The notes under the pieces are model-generated. The model saw only the letters and a program-made list of their open reading frames with translations. It was not told the origin of the DNA and did no database searches. Shown here piece after piece: positions 12,279 to 25,813 of a stretch of DNA of 64,000 nucleotides. How positions within the stretch are numbered: position 1 is the first letter of the stretch; each line of letters begins with the position of its first letter. Origin of the DNA: Cunninghamella blakesleeana. Taxonomy: Eukaryota; Mucoromycota; Mucoromycetes; Mucorales; Cunninghamellaceae. The stretch spans positions 1,323,501 to 1,387,500 of the forward strand of contig JAFCIZ010000002.1 of NCBI GenBank assembly GCA_017871115.1. Reading direction: 5' to 3'. Made by a program: the position numbers and the translations under genes.

Positions 12279-14140
12279 CTAGTTAGCTGTACCATTTTCA
12301 CGTTCTAATAAAATTTTCACTTTTTCAATTACCTTATAATAAAAAATAAAAATAAAAATAAAAATATAATGAATAAGTATATCCTATTGTATCATATTTT
12401 TCCTTTTTATTGTTATTAGATTGCATTTTATTTTATTTTATTTTTTGGCTTACTTGATGAATATCAGGACGAAGATTTGGATCAGCTATTAATATCCAAG
12501 TGATTAAATCTTTTATAGACTGAGAATATAATTGGTCCAACTCAGGATCACTTGGAAAACGGAATTGGCCATTAAGTACAGCAAGAGCAATGGATCCACC
12601 TTGTTCATTCATACCCATTTCAAAAGGCGATTGACCATAAGCCATGGCATATAATGTACACCCTAATGACCAAACATCTACTTTTTCATCTAACGTTGTT
12701 TCCGATTTAACATCAAAAAGTTCTGGGGCTCTATAAGGCATTGAACAATGTTCTGCTGCAAGATCCTAAAATAATAATAATAACATGAAAAATAAAAATT
12801 ATTATTTTTAATATAATTATTATCTTTCTTTTTTATTCCGTCGTCATCTCTACGAGCATATCTTGATAATAATAAACAATCACTCTTTTCATTTTTTTCA
12901 TTTTTATACTTTCTTACTTGTTGTGCTAATGCTTCTTGTCTAGTATGAATTGGGATACGTGCTTCACATGCTGATCCAAAATCCATCAAAATCGGTGTTA
13001 CACCATCATCAGCTAATAATACGTTTCTAATATGTATATATATATATTAACATTATATTCTTTCTTTTTATATTTATTTTTAAAAAATAAATACAATCCT
13101 CCTATTTTATTTTTATTAAATTTAATTTACCCAGGTTTAATATCTCTATGAGCCCAAGGTACAATTTCATGTTCCATACCAGGTTTATGCGTTTCTATTC
13201 TTGAAGACTCTTGTTGATGATGTTGACCACTAAGTAAAGCTTGATCTTGTCGATGATCTTCATCATCCATAGGGTGTTGACCATTGGCTGCATAAGTTTT
13301 TCTTGTCACACCTGGACGTTTATAACTATGGAGATAAGCTACGGCTACACATACATCATGGAATAATTGAAGCATTTGTTGTTCTGTAAAATGTGTTTTA
13401 TTAAGATTGTTTCGGTTAATAGCATCTTGTAAGTTTCCACGCTATGACCATCATAAAAATAGAAAAAATTAATTAATACAAAAGCCAATGTAAGAAATCC
13501 ATTCACCATTGATATAAATATATAACTTTTTTCTTCTATTTTTTTTTTCTTTTTTTTGTTTTGTTTTACCTTATAATAAGGCAAAAAGATATAAATAGTT
13601 TTGTTTCCATCTGGGTCAGTAACTGTACTAGTATCCTAATAATAAAATAAAATAATATAAGCATATTTAATTACTTTATAACTAATTTATGTATATATCA
13701 TACTATTTTTATTAACCTATCTATATCTTATCTTATTTTTTTTATTTTTACCAACATTTTTATGATATTTGGGTGTTCAAATAAACGATATATATCTACT
13801 TCACGTTGAGCTTGCTCAGCTTCTTCAGTTCCCAAAGTACATCTAATTTTTTTTAAAGCATACAAGTTTCCTGAACCATCTTGAGCAAGGTATACAAATG
13901 AAAAACCACTAAATATATTTAATATATATGTATATAACATGTTTAGGATTAATTAATTATTATATACATTGTCTTTATATAAACATAAATACATATATAT
14001 ATATATTAGTTTAATGGTTACCCTTCGCCAAGTAATTTGATAATACGATAAGCACGTCCATTAATACTTATGTTAGGATTTGGAATACAACAACTTGTGG
14101 CAGCTACCATTGCATCGAATATTGAAGTTAAAAATGACAT
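12279..14140 (-). CDS. Serine/threonine kinase of the NAK family, STK16/ENV7-like
   Basis: STK16 and yeast Env7 are membrane-anchored kinases acting on Golgi/vacuole trafficking. Seven exons (14140-14022, 13908-13752, 13635-13570, 13441-13131, 13026-12918, 12765-12454, 12332-12279) give 375 residues in phase. Visible motifs are the Gly loop LLGEGGFSFVYLA, Lys59 (YALKKI), HRDIKPGN with Asp214, DFG at 233-235, APE at 267-269 and DVWSLGC. The blocks EAEQAQREVDIYRLFEHPNI and MPYRAPELFDVK are specific to the STK16 branch. The N-terminus has Cys17-Cys18 close to the start, a plausible palmitoylation site as in Env7/STK16. An insertion of about 45 residues, rich in His, Gln and Asp (around DDEDHRQDQALLSGQ), sits just before the HRD motif; it is part of an exon, so it is not an unspliced intron. 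Confidence 0.92.
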
Positions 14141-14510
14141 ATTATTATACAATTATAAAATACAGTAATAAAATACGAAAAATATTAATAATAATAATAA
14201 CAATATATTATTTATTTATAAAACTAAAAAAAAAAAAAATTAGAAAAGTAGAAAAGAAAAAATTCAATCAGCCAAATAATTTACACCTAAAAAAAATTAT
14301 TAAATTCAAACTCCACGGGCTAAAAACAAAAATGTATTTTAATTTTTTTTCTTCCAATCTTTATTTCTTTTTCTTTTACTTAATTATTTATATTTATTAA
14401 AGTTAAAATGTATAAATTATATATATTCTAGAAAATTTACAAAAAATGATATAGTACACATATACGGATGGGAATGGATTTTTTTAAAAAAATAAAAATA
14501 ATAAAAAACT
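14141..14510. other. Intergenic region, promoter of the kinase gene
   Basis: This is AT-rich DNA with poly-A runs between the kinase start and the 3' end of the membrane-protein gene. The 106-codon plus-strand ORF (14080-14400) overlaps the kinase's first exon in antisense and is Lys/Ile/Asn low complexity, so I do not call it. Confidence 0.55.
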
Positions 14511-15198
14511 CTAAACTAAGTTATCACCACTATTATTTGTAAGAAGTTTTTTAGTACTATCATCAGAATGATTTACTTGTTCGCCCATTTCTTCTTCTTG
14601 AACATCCTCTTCCGTTGAAGACTTATAAGCCTCAGTATAATCGTTTTCCTTTAACCATTCAGCTACACATCTTGATAAACTCTTTCGATAGACATAATGT
14701 AATACCGTGGCTAAAATAACGTTATAAATAATCATGACAATTACTATGACTTTTGAAATCCAAACAATATTATCAACAGAAAGAGAACTTTCAATCATGA
14801 TTAAGGTAGCTATAAATTCACCCATTAAAGTAACACCCCAAGATGTAGTTTGAATACGACTCTGCATACGGAAATCTCTTGATTTATCCCAAAGAAATTC
14901 TAATATATGCTGTTCCTGCTTTTCTCCATTTTTATCAACCCAAGTAAGAGGCGGTAATTCTGACATGAATTGTAATCCAATAAGATAGGTAAGTGGGCGA
15001 AGTGTAAACCATTTTGTTGTGATTGGGATTAACGTTATTAAAAAGGCAGCTGCAATAACAGCTGTAACAGTAGAATCTCTTAATAATGCTAATCGCGCGT
15101 CCCCTGGAAAAAACAATAGCAATAATAATTTATATAATTAGAATAACTATTATTATTATTATTATTTAAATAAATAAAAAAAAAGCCTCTTTTATAGC

Positions 15199-15233
<35 letters not shown>

Positions 15234-15614
15234 ATACTTACCACTGATCACTGATAAAATAGCAGATAACACAAAAGAAAAGACAATTATACAGCCCAAA
15301 GCATCGACTTTTTTACGATAAATGAATTTAACAATAACGTGAAGCAATGGAGGAATACCAGATATAAGTAAAGCAGCTAACAAGCTAATATACATTTTAA
15401 GAACATAAAATAAAACTAAAGGAAGAGCAATATCAACCACCACCATTGTACCAAGAGATAATAGCTGTCTATAAGCAAAGCGACGTTTCTCTTCTTTTGT
15501 TTTTATTAAACTCATTACACCACCTTTATCTTCATTCTTCTGTTTTACGGGTTCATTTGATTGGGTACTATCTGGCACAACATTTTTCTTTTTAAATAAT
15601 TTTGTTATAAGCAT
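14511..15614 (-). CDS. Polytopic membrane protein, VC0807-like family
   Basis: Two exons (15614-15242 and 15103-14511) join in phase to give 321 residues. After a Lys-rich N-terminal tail there are several hydrophobic segments: LLSLGTMVVVDIALPLVLFY, LLAALLISGIPPLLHVI, GCIIVFSFVLSAILSVISG, TAVIAAAFLITLIPI, then two more near residues 220-270. The motif order (alternating helices with SGIPP, a KKVDALG loop, and ISGDARLALLRDS) matches the bacterial and fungal VC0807 family, whose function is not established. The C-terminal tail is acidic. The exon join falls inside the conserved SGDARL motif, which supports it. Substrate and location are unknown; six transmembrane helices are likely. Confidence 0.75.
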
Positions 15615-18323
15615 GATTTGTAGATTATTATTTGATCTGATTTGATTTGATTTTTTGATTTGAATAAAGTATAGAAAAGAAAAGAAAAGTTTAAAAAAAG
15701 GTTCAATCCCGTTTTTGTTTTATATACTTTAAAAAGTGGCTGAATGAATTACCATTTACGGATTATTCTCTCCGGTAGTACAAACTGATCTTTAAATGCT
15801 CTTAACTATATATGTATTTTTTAATTCTTACGTTTCGTAAGTTATTTATTTTAATTATGCTAAGTACTTAGGCTAAAATGGATGATGTAAATAAAAAAAC
15901 TGTAGCACACACTTTTGGCCTTGCGTTATGAATGTTCCATATCGAAATCAAATTAAAAATTCTATTTTTAAGAATATATATCAGTGAGTAGATAACAATG
16001 ATCCAAAGGAAGCTGAAAGTCATCGCTGTTTTAATATTTAATCATCTTAAAATCATTTATGTTTTGGGAAAAAATAATCACCTTTATAAAGACTCCGTAG
16101 CCATCGATGATATGAATAAAAAAAATCCAATTATTATAAATTAATATTTTTGTAATATGTATATATACAATAAAACTATCCTAAAAGAGTGTTCGTTTTA
16201 CGATAGCTAATGTTAACCATGTACAGCAGTATTTTTATCAATTCATAGACAATTATATTGGTGAAATATATACAAAAATCATTCATCTATGAATAATTTA
16301 TATATAAATATATTAGAGATAATCATTTTTTTATTATTTTGCATTATTCTCGACCCTTTGCTAAGCAATTTTATTTAGATTCTTTTATCTGTTCACAGAC
16401 GAAAATTTACTATATATAATGAATCATCGTGTTATGATTCGTTACAATTTAAATAAATATAATACTCAGTATGAACTTTCAAACTAAATATCAAATATCT
16501 ATAACCATCTTTTGAATTAGTATACATATAGTCAGTTATTATACTATAAATTCATTAAAGCTTCAAACCAATGGACTTTTTATCTATGAAAATAAATGTA
16601 TATATAACTCAAATATGATTATTTAATTATTCAGCTAATATTTAATATTATTGTATGAAAATAAACCAATATATGAAGAATAACTATTTTATTAAATTGT
16701 TAAAATTTGGAGTCAATTTTTCCATTTCCTATGAAGATAAATCAATATATAACTTTAATATCATTCTGTAAATAAATCGATAAATATTATTTTTTAAACG
16801 CTATTAAAAAAAGAATTTCAAATTAAAATTCTCAAAAAGGAAACAGAGGTAGTACAATTGAAAAACGAAAATTTTGAAGGTTATATCATTTTACTTTTTC
16901 TAGATAGTGGATTAGTGAGGCATATTTACTAAAGCATTATATTAAAGTTATTTCAGCTGTATATAAAAAAAATGAATATATATTATCATATAACATAATA
17001 AATTTATTAATGCAAACTTAAATGGTTCCAAACAAAAAAAAATTAAGCACTTTAAAACCCAGATAAGGTGGTAATAGAGCTGGACAGCAATTAGCCCTAA
17101 TCGTTAAGGACAGATATGGATATATTTTTTTAACCAAATCACCTATGGGTTATATTTGGGAAATGTTTTGGAAAAAAAAAAAAAAAAAACTCAAGGCTAC
17201 ATGCAAAAGACCTTTAGTTACAAGGCATAGAAAATACTGGACTTAAATAAACTGACTCTTTGAACGGGGTTCCCTATATTATACAACCATCAATTACTTA
17301 GTATACGACCGATTTAAGTAGTATACATAATAAAAATATAACTTAGCTTATTGTAAAATGTTATTGAAATTGAAATTATATCTAAGAATGAAAAAATATA
17401 TTATGAAAAATACGTAAGGTACTATACATATAGACATATATACAAACATACGTATAAACGTAAACATACAAAAAACAAAATGGCATTTTGCTCTTTATAT
17501 TCTTTTTTTATTTTATATTACATTTGATCTTGGGAAAATATGGATCATCTACAAATTATTATTGATGAACGAATGAACGATACAAGTATAACAACTATAA
17601 AAAACCTCAAAATCAATAACATCGCAAGAATATATATTAATGGAAAATTTAAAAAGAATTTAGTTATCACAAAACCAATCAAAAGCATGTTCAATATTAG
17701 TAATTTTCTATAGTCAAAATTGCTCTAAAAAAATAAAAAAAAAATCTGCACAAGTTTACAAGACTTTAAATAAATTGATAAAGAACTTTGACAAAGTTAA
17801 TGAAATATTGTATGGCTCTGATAGTAAGGTAATCAATACAAGGATAGAGGGACATCAACAAGGAAACACTGATAGAACAATTGAAATTATTTAAAACATC
17901 GTACATTCAAATAAACTTAATAGCAAGTACTTCTATATTGTATATCAAAATTCTAACTGTATTTGTAAAAAAACTTAATAAAAAAACATATATTGATCGA
18001 GATAAGAATGTAGTAATTAGGATTTTTAAAAATGGACTTCATCCATTCACTCTTGGTATCTATTATACTTGCTTTACTTACCATACTATCGTCAATTATT
18101 CATTACAAAATTGCTTTGAACGACTATATATTTACTTTTTTGGTCACTAATCTAAAGAAATTGAAATATCCCATATTTAATCTCAGTTGGGTGAAAATAC
18201 GCACATGCTGGTAACAAGTGGCTTTATTTTAAAACATGCGGCGCGCTTTTTTTTTTCTTTCTCTTTCACTTTTTTTTTTTTTTGACTTCCTGTGAATAAA
18301 AAAAATAATTACTAACTAATAAA
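15615..18323. other. Gene-free region (about 2.7 kb)
   Basis: No gene is supported on either strand. The two overlapping plus-strand ORFs at 17881-18214 have no recognisable motif. A weak, diverged tandem pattern (TATGAAAATAAA...ATATAT) recurs at about 16585, 16655 and 16730. The last 80 bp (18240-18290) are a T/C-rich tract before the nucleoporin ATG. Decayed repeat DNA is possible. Confidence 0.5.
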
Positions 18324-21300
18324 ATGAGTAACAATACGTTTGAAGTTTTAGGGGAAGGATCTGATGAAGGAGAAATTATTGATGTTGAAGTAGGTTTAAT
18401 GTTTTATTATTATTCATGTTAATAATAAGTAATAATAAGAATACTTATTTTCTTTCTCATTTATCTATATAATACAAAAACAGTTTTTTAAATTTTCTGG
18501 TTTAGTTGCCGATGCAAAAGTATCTATCCAAGACACTACTTTTAACAAAACGGATTATCCTTCTTATGTTTCTTTACTTGCTTGTTCTAATATATACGGA
18601 TACTTTGTAGCTGGTCATACTGAAGGTAAAAAAACATATTGATATATTCTTCTCTTCCTTTGTTTTTAAAACGAGAACGGAACTAACTTACTTTTGCTGC
18701 GGAAACTCTTATTTTTCTTTTTCCTTCTACTTTTTTTGATAAATAATATATATAGGTTTCGTTTTTGGTCAAACAAAACAATTGAGACAAACTTTTTATA
18801 ATACTGATAAAGGATCTACAACAGCACTAGAAGATAAAATTATTGTTCCTGTCACTGGAGCCCTTGTTCACCATTTACGATTAACTTTTGATGAAAAAAC
18901 GATTATCATCGGTCTCTCTAATAATACAGTATTAACTTATGAAGTCACTGACATTTTAGATAAAGTAAAATAGATAGTATAATGATACTAATAATAATAA
19001 TAATAATAATAATAATATAGTAACGTTTAAAGTAAACACATTAACTTTTAATTATTATTATGATTTTTTCATTTTTATATTCTATAGAAAGAAGCTGCTT
19101 TACCTACAAATAAATTTGAAGTAGAATCAGCTATTATTGATCTTCGACCTAATCCTGAAGCTATACCTGAAGCAGTATGTTTACTTTTAGAAGGAAATAA
19201 ATGCTGCATTATGAATTGGAAAACTGGTGATGTGATGGCAGATATTCCTGGAACTGATTTTTCTTCCATTTGTTGGTCACCAAAAGGCAAACAAGTTGCA
19301 TGTGGCCGCTTACAAGGTTCTTTGGAATTTTACGATATAAAGGGTGAAAAAAAAGATACTATAGCATCTCCTGAATCAATGCAAGCTGGTTATGGCGATG
19401 AAAAAGTGGATAGAAATGGTAAATATATATATATATATATATATGTACAATACATACTTGTTTGTTTATTTTAGATAGATATTAATCATGATAGCATTTT
19501 ACTAATGTTTACACTATAGTTCAAGCTGTCTTATGGATTGAAAATCATCAATTTTTAGTTGTTTATGCACGCCCAATCGAACCTGAAAACGACGAATATA
19601 TAAATGATGGATTTATTATTGATCGAAAACCAAAAACTGGTAACGGACCTATCTTTATTCGTGTCCCAGACATCACACCTATTTTTTCTCCTGAAGGTCG
19701 CAGCAATCATTTTTATATGGAACTTCTTCGTCACTTTGGAAAAAACATTCCTCATTTAGTAATTTTGGCAAACGGTGCAACAAATGAAATCTCTGTTGTT
19801 GGTGAAGATAGTGATGGAAAATGGGCTACATGGTATCTACCCGAAAATGGTATGGCAAGTTTACCCCTTTCTGAAGAAACGAATTTTGATACGTTTCCTC
19901 TTGGTTTAGCTCTTGATTTTACAGCTACTGAAAAACTACCACCTTATGATGCTAGTGAAGATGAAACTGGTGTGGAACCTTTCCCTGTGCTTCTATACAT
20001 TAATGATGAAGGTCATATTTGTAGTCATCATTGTTATAGTGAAGAATTAGCTAAAGAAGGGAAAAAATATGAAAGTATGAAAACACCTATTGATATTCAT
20101 AACGAAGCAATTACACCATTCACTGATGATCAAACAACAACAGCAGTAGAAAAAGAAAATAAGGCTGAAAAGATAGAAGAGAAATCATCTACAGCCACTT
20201 TTTCATTTGGACCGGTAACAACAGCAACTACTAATACGTCAACAAATGCGATTTCTAAATCTGCTTTTGCAACAAGTCCTTTTGGTGCAGCCTTACAATC
20301 CAATACATCAGGTACAAGTTTTGCATCCTTAACTAAAGTTCAAGGCGCAACAAATCCAACTTCAAACTTTGGATTACTTGCTAAACAAACCGTCCCTAAC
20401 GCTATAACGCCTACTTTTGGTTCTGCTACTAGCTTTGGCTCTATGAAATCTTCTAGCAGCTTTGGTGCTGCAAGCTCTGCACCTTCAGCTAGCCTTGCTT
20501 CTTTTGGAAAAGCAACTACGACATCGGCTCCCATCACCACATCAGCCTTTGCTTCTATGACACCCAATAACGATTCTAATTCGAGTTTTGAAATTATTAA
20601 AGATGCAAATGATAGTCCCAATAAGGATAGCGACGACAACAATAAAGAAAATATATCATTTGATTCGTTCACAATCGATAATAAAAGTCAATCTGAAAAA
20701 AAAGACACTCCTGCTACAACATCTACACCTCCCCATTTTTCTTTTAAATCATCATCATCACCAGCTAAAAATGATGTTCCTTCATTATTTGATACAAAGA
20801 AAGACGATGTACCAGCTCCTACTACTACTACTTCTGGCTTTGGTACTTTAGCTAAAAAAGATAACACAAATACTTTTGGTTCAACTGCAGGCTTTGGTTC
20901 TTTCTCTGGATTTGGTGCTACATCAAAGAAAGATGATACTACTACGCCAGCTTTTGGTTCCACAACAGGTTTTGGTGCTTTAGCTAAAAAAGATAACGTT
21001 CCTGCCTTTGGCTCTACTACTGGTTTTGGCACTATGTCAAAGAAAGATGATACTACCACACCAGCTTTTGGCTCTACAACAGGTTTTGGTGCTTTAGCTA
21101 AAAAAGATAACGTTCCTGCCTTTGGCTCTACTACTGGTTTTGGCACTATAGCAAAAAAAGATGATCCTACAACTGGACTTGGTGGTATGCCAAAAAAAGA
21201 TGATACTATTACACCAGCTTTTGGTTCTACTACAGGTTTTGGCGCTTTAGCTAAAAAAGACAATGTTCCTGCTTTTGGCTCAACAACAGGCTTTGGTACT

Positions 21301-22908
21301 ATGACAAATAAAGAGAGTATTCCAGCATTTGGTGCTACAGCTACTTCATCCACCACCACCACTAGTACTACTACAGGATTTGGCGGTTTTGGTACATTAG
21401 CTAAAAATAAAGTACCTGGTGCAGTCAATCCTCAAGTTGGACCTATTTCTTCTCAAGATAAAACTATTAAATCTAATGTAGAAACTAAAGAAACTAAAGA
21501 AACTAAAGAAAATATTAAAACAGAACCTGTTAAAATTGATTCCAAAGAAGTAAGAATAATTTATATTTAAAACAAAACAACATAATTCTTTATATAATTA
21601 TCCATTTACATACTATTTAATTGAACTTAATGTTATATCCGTTTATAGGGAATGGCTAAAGAATTTGAATCACTTTATTTCAAGATCACTGAAGAATTAA
21701 AAAAGGTATTAAATGACAAACATGATAATAATAGAAATAACCATAATCATAATTATTCAAAAAATATATATGAACTCATTTTTTCATTACTATATATGTT
21801 ATATTTGCTTATTTAAAAAAAATAGCTCTCAGTTTTACATACAGAATTTGCTGAACAATTGAAAAATCAAGATAAACAATTAAACTCAATGTCAAAATCC
21901 GTAAAAGACCTTAATAGTAATTTGGATCAATGGCGATTAGGCGACTGTAAAGATCTCAGTACTATAACCCACACCGTTGCCACCCAATTGGAAGGTTGTG
22001 ATACTAAAAGTCAAATTGAAACATTAAAAACTTTGGAATTAAAAACCGCAGAATGTAAGTTATCCTTTTATTACTTTTTATTTGCACTACATTTTATAAC
22101 AATTAATGCCCATTACATTAGCTCACACTATATCTATATCTATTATTATTATTTATACTTTCATTTAATTTTTAGTAATGGATAAGCAAGTGATACTTAA
22201 AGAATGTTTAGATAATAAAGAAGCAGACACATTAAAAATCACTTTAAAGAATGTCAAATTAGATGAATCTGTACGTAAAGATGTTGAAACAATACAAAAA
22301 AGATCTAGCAGTCAAGCTGAAACCTTAAAAGAATTGGAATCTCGTGTACACGATAAAATTAAATTACAACAACGGCCTGTTGGTAGAGAATTAAAAAAGT
22401 AAGAATAAGAATAATCAGACTATAACTATTTATTTTAATATTTAAAAAAAAGGAACAGATGTTTTAACTCATCTCATTTATTTATAACTTAATTTAATTT
22501 TTTATTTTTATGTATAGTTATAATAATTTATCATTTTATTCACTCAATTGTGCTATCCGAAACGTGGAAAAGGATTTGAAAGTAAAAGATAATGAGATCA
22601 AGATTTTAGAACAGAAATTAGCATTACTCCGATTTGAAGAAAATCAACAAAAAGCCAAAGCTTCACCATCAAGAATTGTATTCGAAGGATTATCTGATGA
22701 TGAAAGTGACGAAGACACTGAAGAAAATAAAAATGTCGCAGCACTAATTGGTCATGGTCAATTCCAAAACGATCATATTGATTACACAGTTAAACATATT
22801 CAACAAGAAAATTTTTTGGAAACTTTATGTGATTTTTCAAGTAGTCAATCTCCTTTATCAGTAAATATTGAAATCACTGTAAAGACTAATAGCGATCATC
22901 TTCAATAA
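18324..22908 (+). CDS. FG nucleoporin of the Nup159/Nup214 class
   Basis: This is a cytoplasmic-face nuclear pore protein; in yeast and animals it recruits the mRNA-export helicase Dbp5/DDX19 through its N-terminal propeller. Nine exons (18324-18389, 18484-18625, 18756-18964, 19088-19418, 19520-21549, 21649-21705, 21826-22054, 22176-22398, 22518-22908) stay in phase and give 1225 residues. Residues about 20-400 are propeller-like (YPSYVSLLACSNIYGYFVAG, SICWSPKGKQVACGRLQGS). Residues about 475-875 are a Ser/Thr/Lys-rich linker with about 25 FG dipeptides (AFGST, GFGAL, SFG). From about 927 onwards charged heptad-like helices (EQLKNQDKQLNSMSKSVKDL) form the coiled coil that in this family joins the Nup82/Nup88 complex. 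A conserved-looking Asp-Glu cluster (GLSDDESDEDTEE) is near the end. Exon 5 encodes the entire FG region. Confidence 0.9.
20947..21330 (+). repeat. Coding minisatellite in the nucleoporin FG region (114-bp unit)
   Basis: A unit of 114 bp (38 codons) encoding PAFGSTTGFGALAKKDNVPA and then a second AFG/GFG half recurs from 20947, from 21061 and, after a 39-bp insertion (GLGGMPKKDD), from 21214. Copies are nearly identical in DNA, so recent expansion is likely. Lys-Lys-Asp spacers separate the FG pairs. Confidence 0.85.
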
Positions 22909-22935
22909 GTTTTTTTTTCTTGCCTATACATAAAT

Positions 22936-22979
<44 letters not shown>

Positions 22980-23345
22980 TTATATTATCCCATTTATATA
23001 TTATCTTATTTCTATCTTTTTATTTTATATTTTTTCTTACATATTAAAACATTTTCATAAATAAATTAGGTTAATAAATAGTAGTCTAATTCATTATTTT
23101 TATTGCATATGTACATGGTATGGATTATATAGTTTTATTTTTTATTTTTATTTTTGTTTTATTTAGTATATTAAAAAAAATGGAAATGGATTATACATAA
23201 ATAAAAAAAAAAGGAAGGGAGGGGAGATAAAGGAAGAGAGAAGATAACACATAAATAAATAAACAATAATAATTATTATTTATATTCACGTATATAATAA
23301 ACAGTAATAATAGCGATAGTAATAAAAATATATGTGTAAAAAAAA
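22909..23345. other. Convergent 3' intergenic region
   Basis: This stretch lies between the ends of the nucleoporin and ASF1 genes. It has a (CA)n/(TA)n microsatellite at about 22935-22980 and a purine-rich patch (GGAAGGGAGGGGAG) near 23211. No gene is visible. Confidence 0.55.
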
Positions 23346-24247
23346 TCATAATACCATCATATCTTGATTACTTTGTTGTTGCGAAGTACCATCCGGTTGT
23401 TGTTGCTGATCACCATTATTTAAAAGAGTAGATTGATCTTGCTCATACCAATCAATATTATATCTTGTTACTTTAGGTTTTTCAGCTAAAATATTTCTTT
23501 GTAATTTATCAACAGCTACCTGAGGAGGTGGATTTTCTCTTAGAGCTTCATCAGCATATTCATTGTTGACATAGTAACCGATTCGTACAAATTCTTTGTC
23601 ATGATATAAACAACTGAGTAATACAACAGTTACTTCTAATAAATCACTTTGAGGTAAAAGTTCGATTTTTGGAGCATTTGCCTATTAAATAAGTAGTAAT
23701 ATAGGATTATATAGTATTATATTAATAACGATAAATATTTAGTTTTATATTTATATACGCTTTTGTTAATAAAACTCCCTTTATTTTTGTTATCAGTCTC
23801 CTTTCCAATAAAATAACGTCCTTATATATATGTATTAACCTCTCTTCTCTCTCTTCTCTCCTCCACCTACTTTTTATATCATATTATCTTATCTCCTTTT
23901 TTCTTACCGAAAATATAAATTTGTTTATACCAACAGGAATAGGCCCTACCATAATGGATTCTAATACTTGATCATATTCAGGACTTTCAGCTGAACCAAC
24001 ATAAACCATTTTCCATTCAATATCTTTTATAAAAACACAAACATATATATTAGCTCATATAATATGATATTTTTAACCATAGTAATATATACATAATAAG
24101 AATAATAAAAATAAAAATATATAATAAGAATAGTTTACCATCTTTTAATTCAGCATTACACTCAAAAGTGATTTCAAATTTGAATTCGTTGGTAAAACTT
24201 GTGGGATTATCAAGAACTTGGATGTTTAAAATATTAACTAAAGACAT
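23346..24247 (-). CDS. ASF1: Histone H3-H4 chaperone ASF1
   Basis: ASF1 binds H3-H4 dimers and hands them to CAF-1 and HIRA in nucleosome assembly. Three exons (24247-24139, 24023-23908, 23681-23346) join in phase to 186 residues. The N-terminal immunoglobulin-like domain is complete: MSLVNILNIQVLDNPTSF, FKFEITFECN, EWKMVYVGSAES, GPIPVGINKFIF, LLPQSDLLEVTVVLLSCLY, FVRIGYYVNNEY and NILAEKPKVTRYNIDW are all family hallmarks. The tail is short, Gln/Asn-rich and only mildly acidic, as in many fungi, rather than the long poly-acidic tail of S. cerevisiae. Confidence 0.96.
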
Positions 24248-25270
<1,023 letters not shown>

Positions 25271-25340
25271 TAATAATCAAAAAAAAAAAAAAAAAAAATA
25301 ACAATATTTTTACTAACTCTTTTGAACCATCATTATTACT

Positions 25341-25813
25341 ATGGACTTATCATTCAACTTTAATCGTTCTTCTGTGGATCAAGACCTAATATATGAAGAA
25401 GTGTTGTCTACCTTTACAGATGACTTGTCCGAAGTGGAACTAATGAAACTCTTCATCAAATATTCTTATTACATGTATGTAGATGACTATCATCGTGTTA
25501 TAGGGGTTCATAAGAACATGCAAGAAAACTTTGCAATTCATATATTACCTAATATCATCAAATATCTTCATTCCATCATAAGTAAACTTAGGACATAACT
25601 AACCTCTTTAGTTACCGCTGTGAACATGCTGCAACTCTGAATAATATTTTTTCCTCTTTGAAAAGACCCCGGTTCAAACAAATATTTTATAGAAAAATAC
25701 GCAGTGTAAATCCTTGGGGAAAAGAATTGGTGTTTGTTGCTGAAGACGATGAAGATTCATCTTCTCCTAAGGGTGAGGGCGTCGCCCAAGCAGATGAAGA
25801 TGACGGTGCTTAA
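25341..25813 (+). pseudogene. Relic of a retroelement third ORF (ORF3-like), frame-disrupted
   Basis: The first frame reads from ATG at 25341 for 85 codons to a TAA at 25596-25598. The same type of sequence continues one frame over from about 25589 (DITNLFSYRCEHAATLNNIF) to a stop at 25811-25813, so one base has been gained or lost. Its pattern EN-x4-I-L-P-x2-I-x-YLH-x3-SKL, then LNNIFSSL, FKQI and NPWGKE matches the ORF after integrase in element C (49610-50227): ENLLDNIIIPDALQYIHETLKK, LEELFQGL, FKNEI, DKWTRK. As there, an LTR-like sequence follows directly. The product is not a recognised family. It is probably the 3' end of a decayed Ty3-like element cut off on the left by the AAT repeat. 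Confidence 0.6.

Noticed and set aside
12433..13584. Treating the separate kinase ORFs as distinct genes
   Set aside because: They join into one kinase through GT-AG introns with consistent phase and contiguous kinase motifs.
17881..18214. Two overlapping ORFs before the nucleoporin gene
   Set aside because: No motif, no splice-compatible continuation and AT-biased composition; chance ORFs.
20688..21428. Long antisense ORF (246 codons) opposite the nucleoporin FG repeats
   Set aside because: It mirrors a repetitive coding exon; Pro/Val/Lys periodicity is the antisense of FG units and no start context or independent motif supports it.
25585..25600. Ty1-type +1 frameshift site (CTT AGG) in the ORF3 relic
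   Set aside because: The +1 frame meets a stop within four codons, whereas the real continuation is in the other frame.
25575..25610. A possible 30-nt intron (GTAAAC...TTTAG) repairing the ORF3 relic
   Set aside because: The splice phases do not restore the downstream frame, and 30 nt is too short for the introns seen in this genome; a one-base change is simpler.
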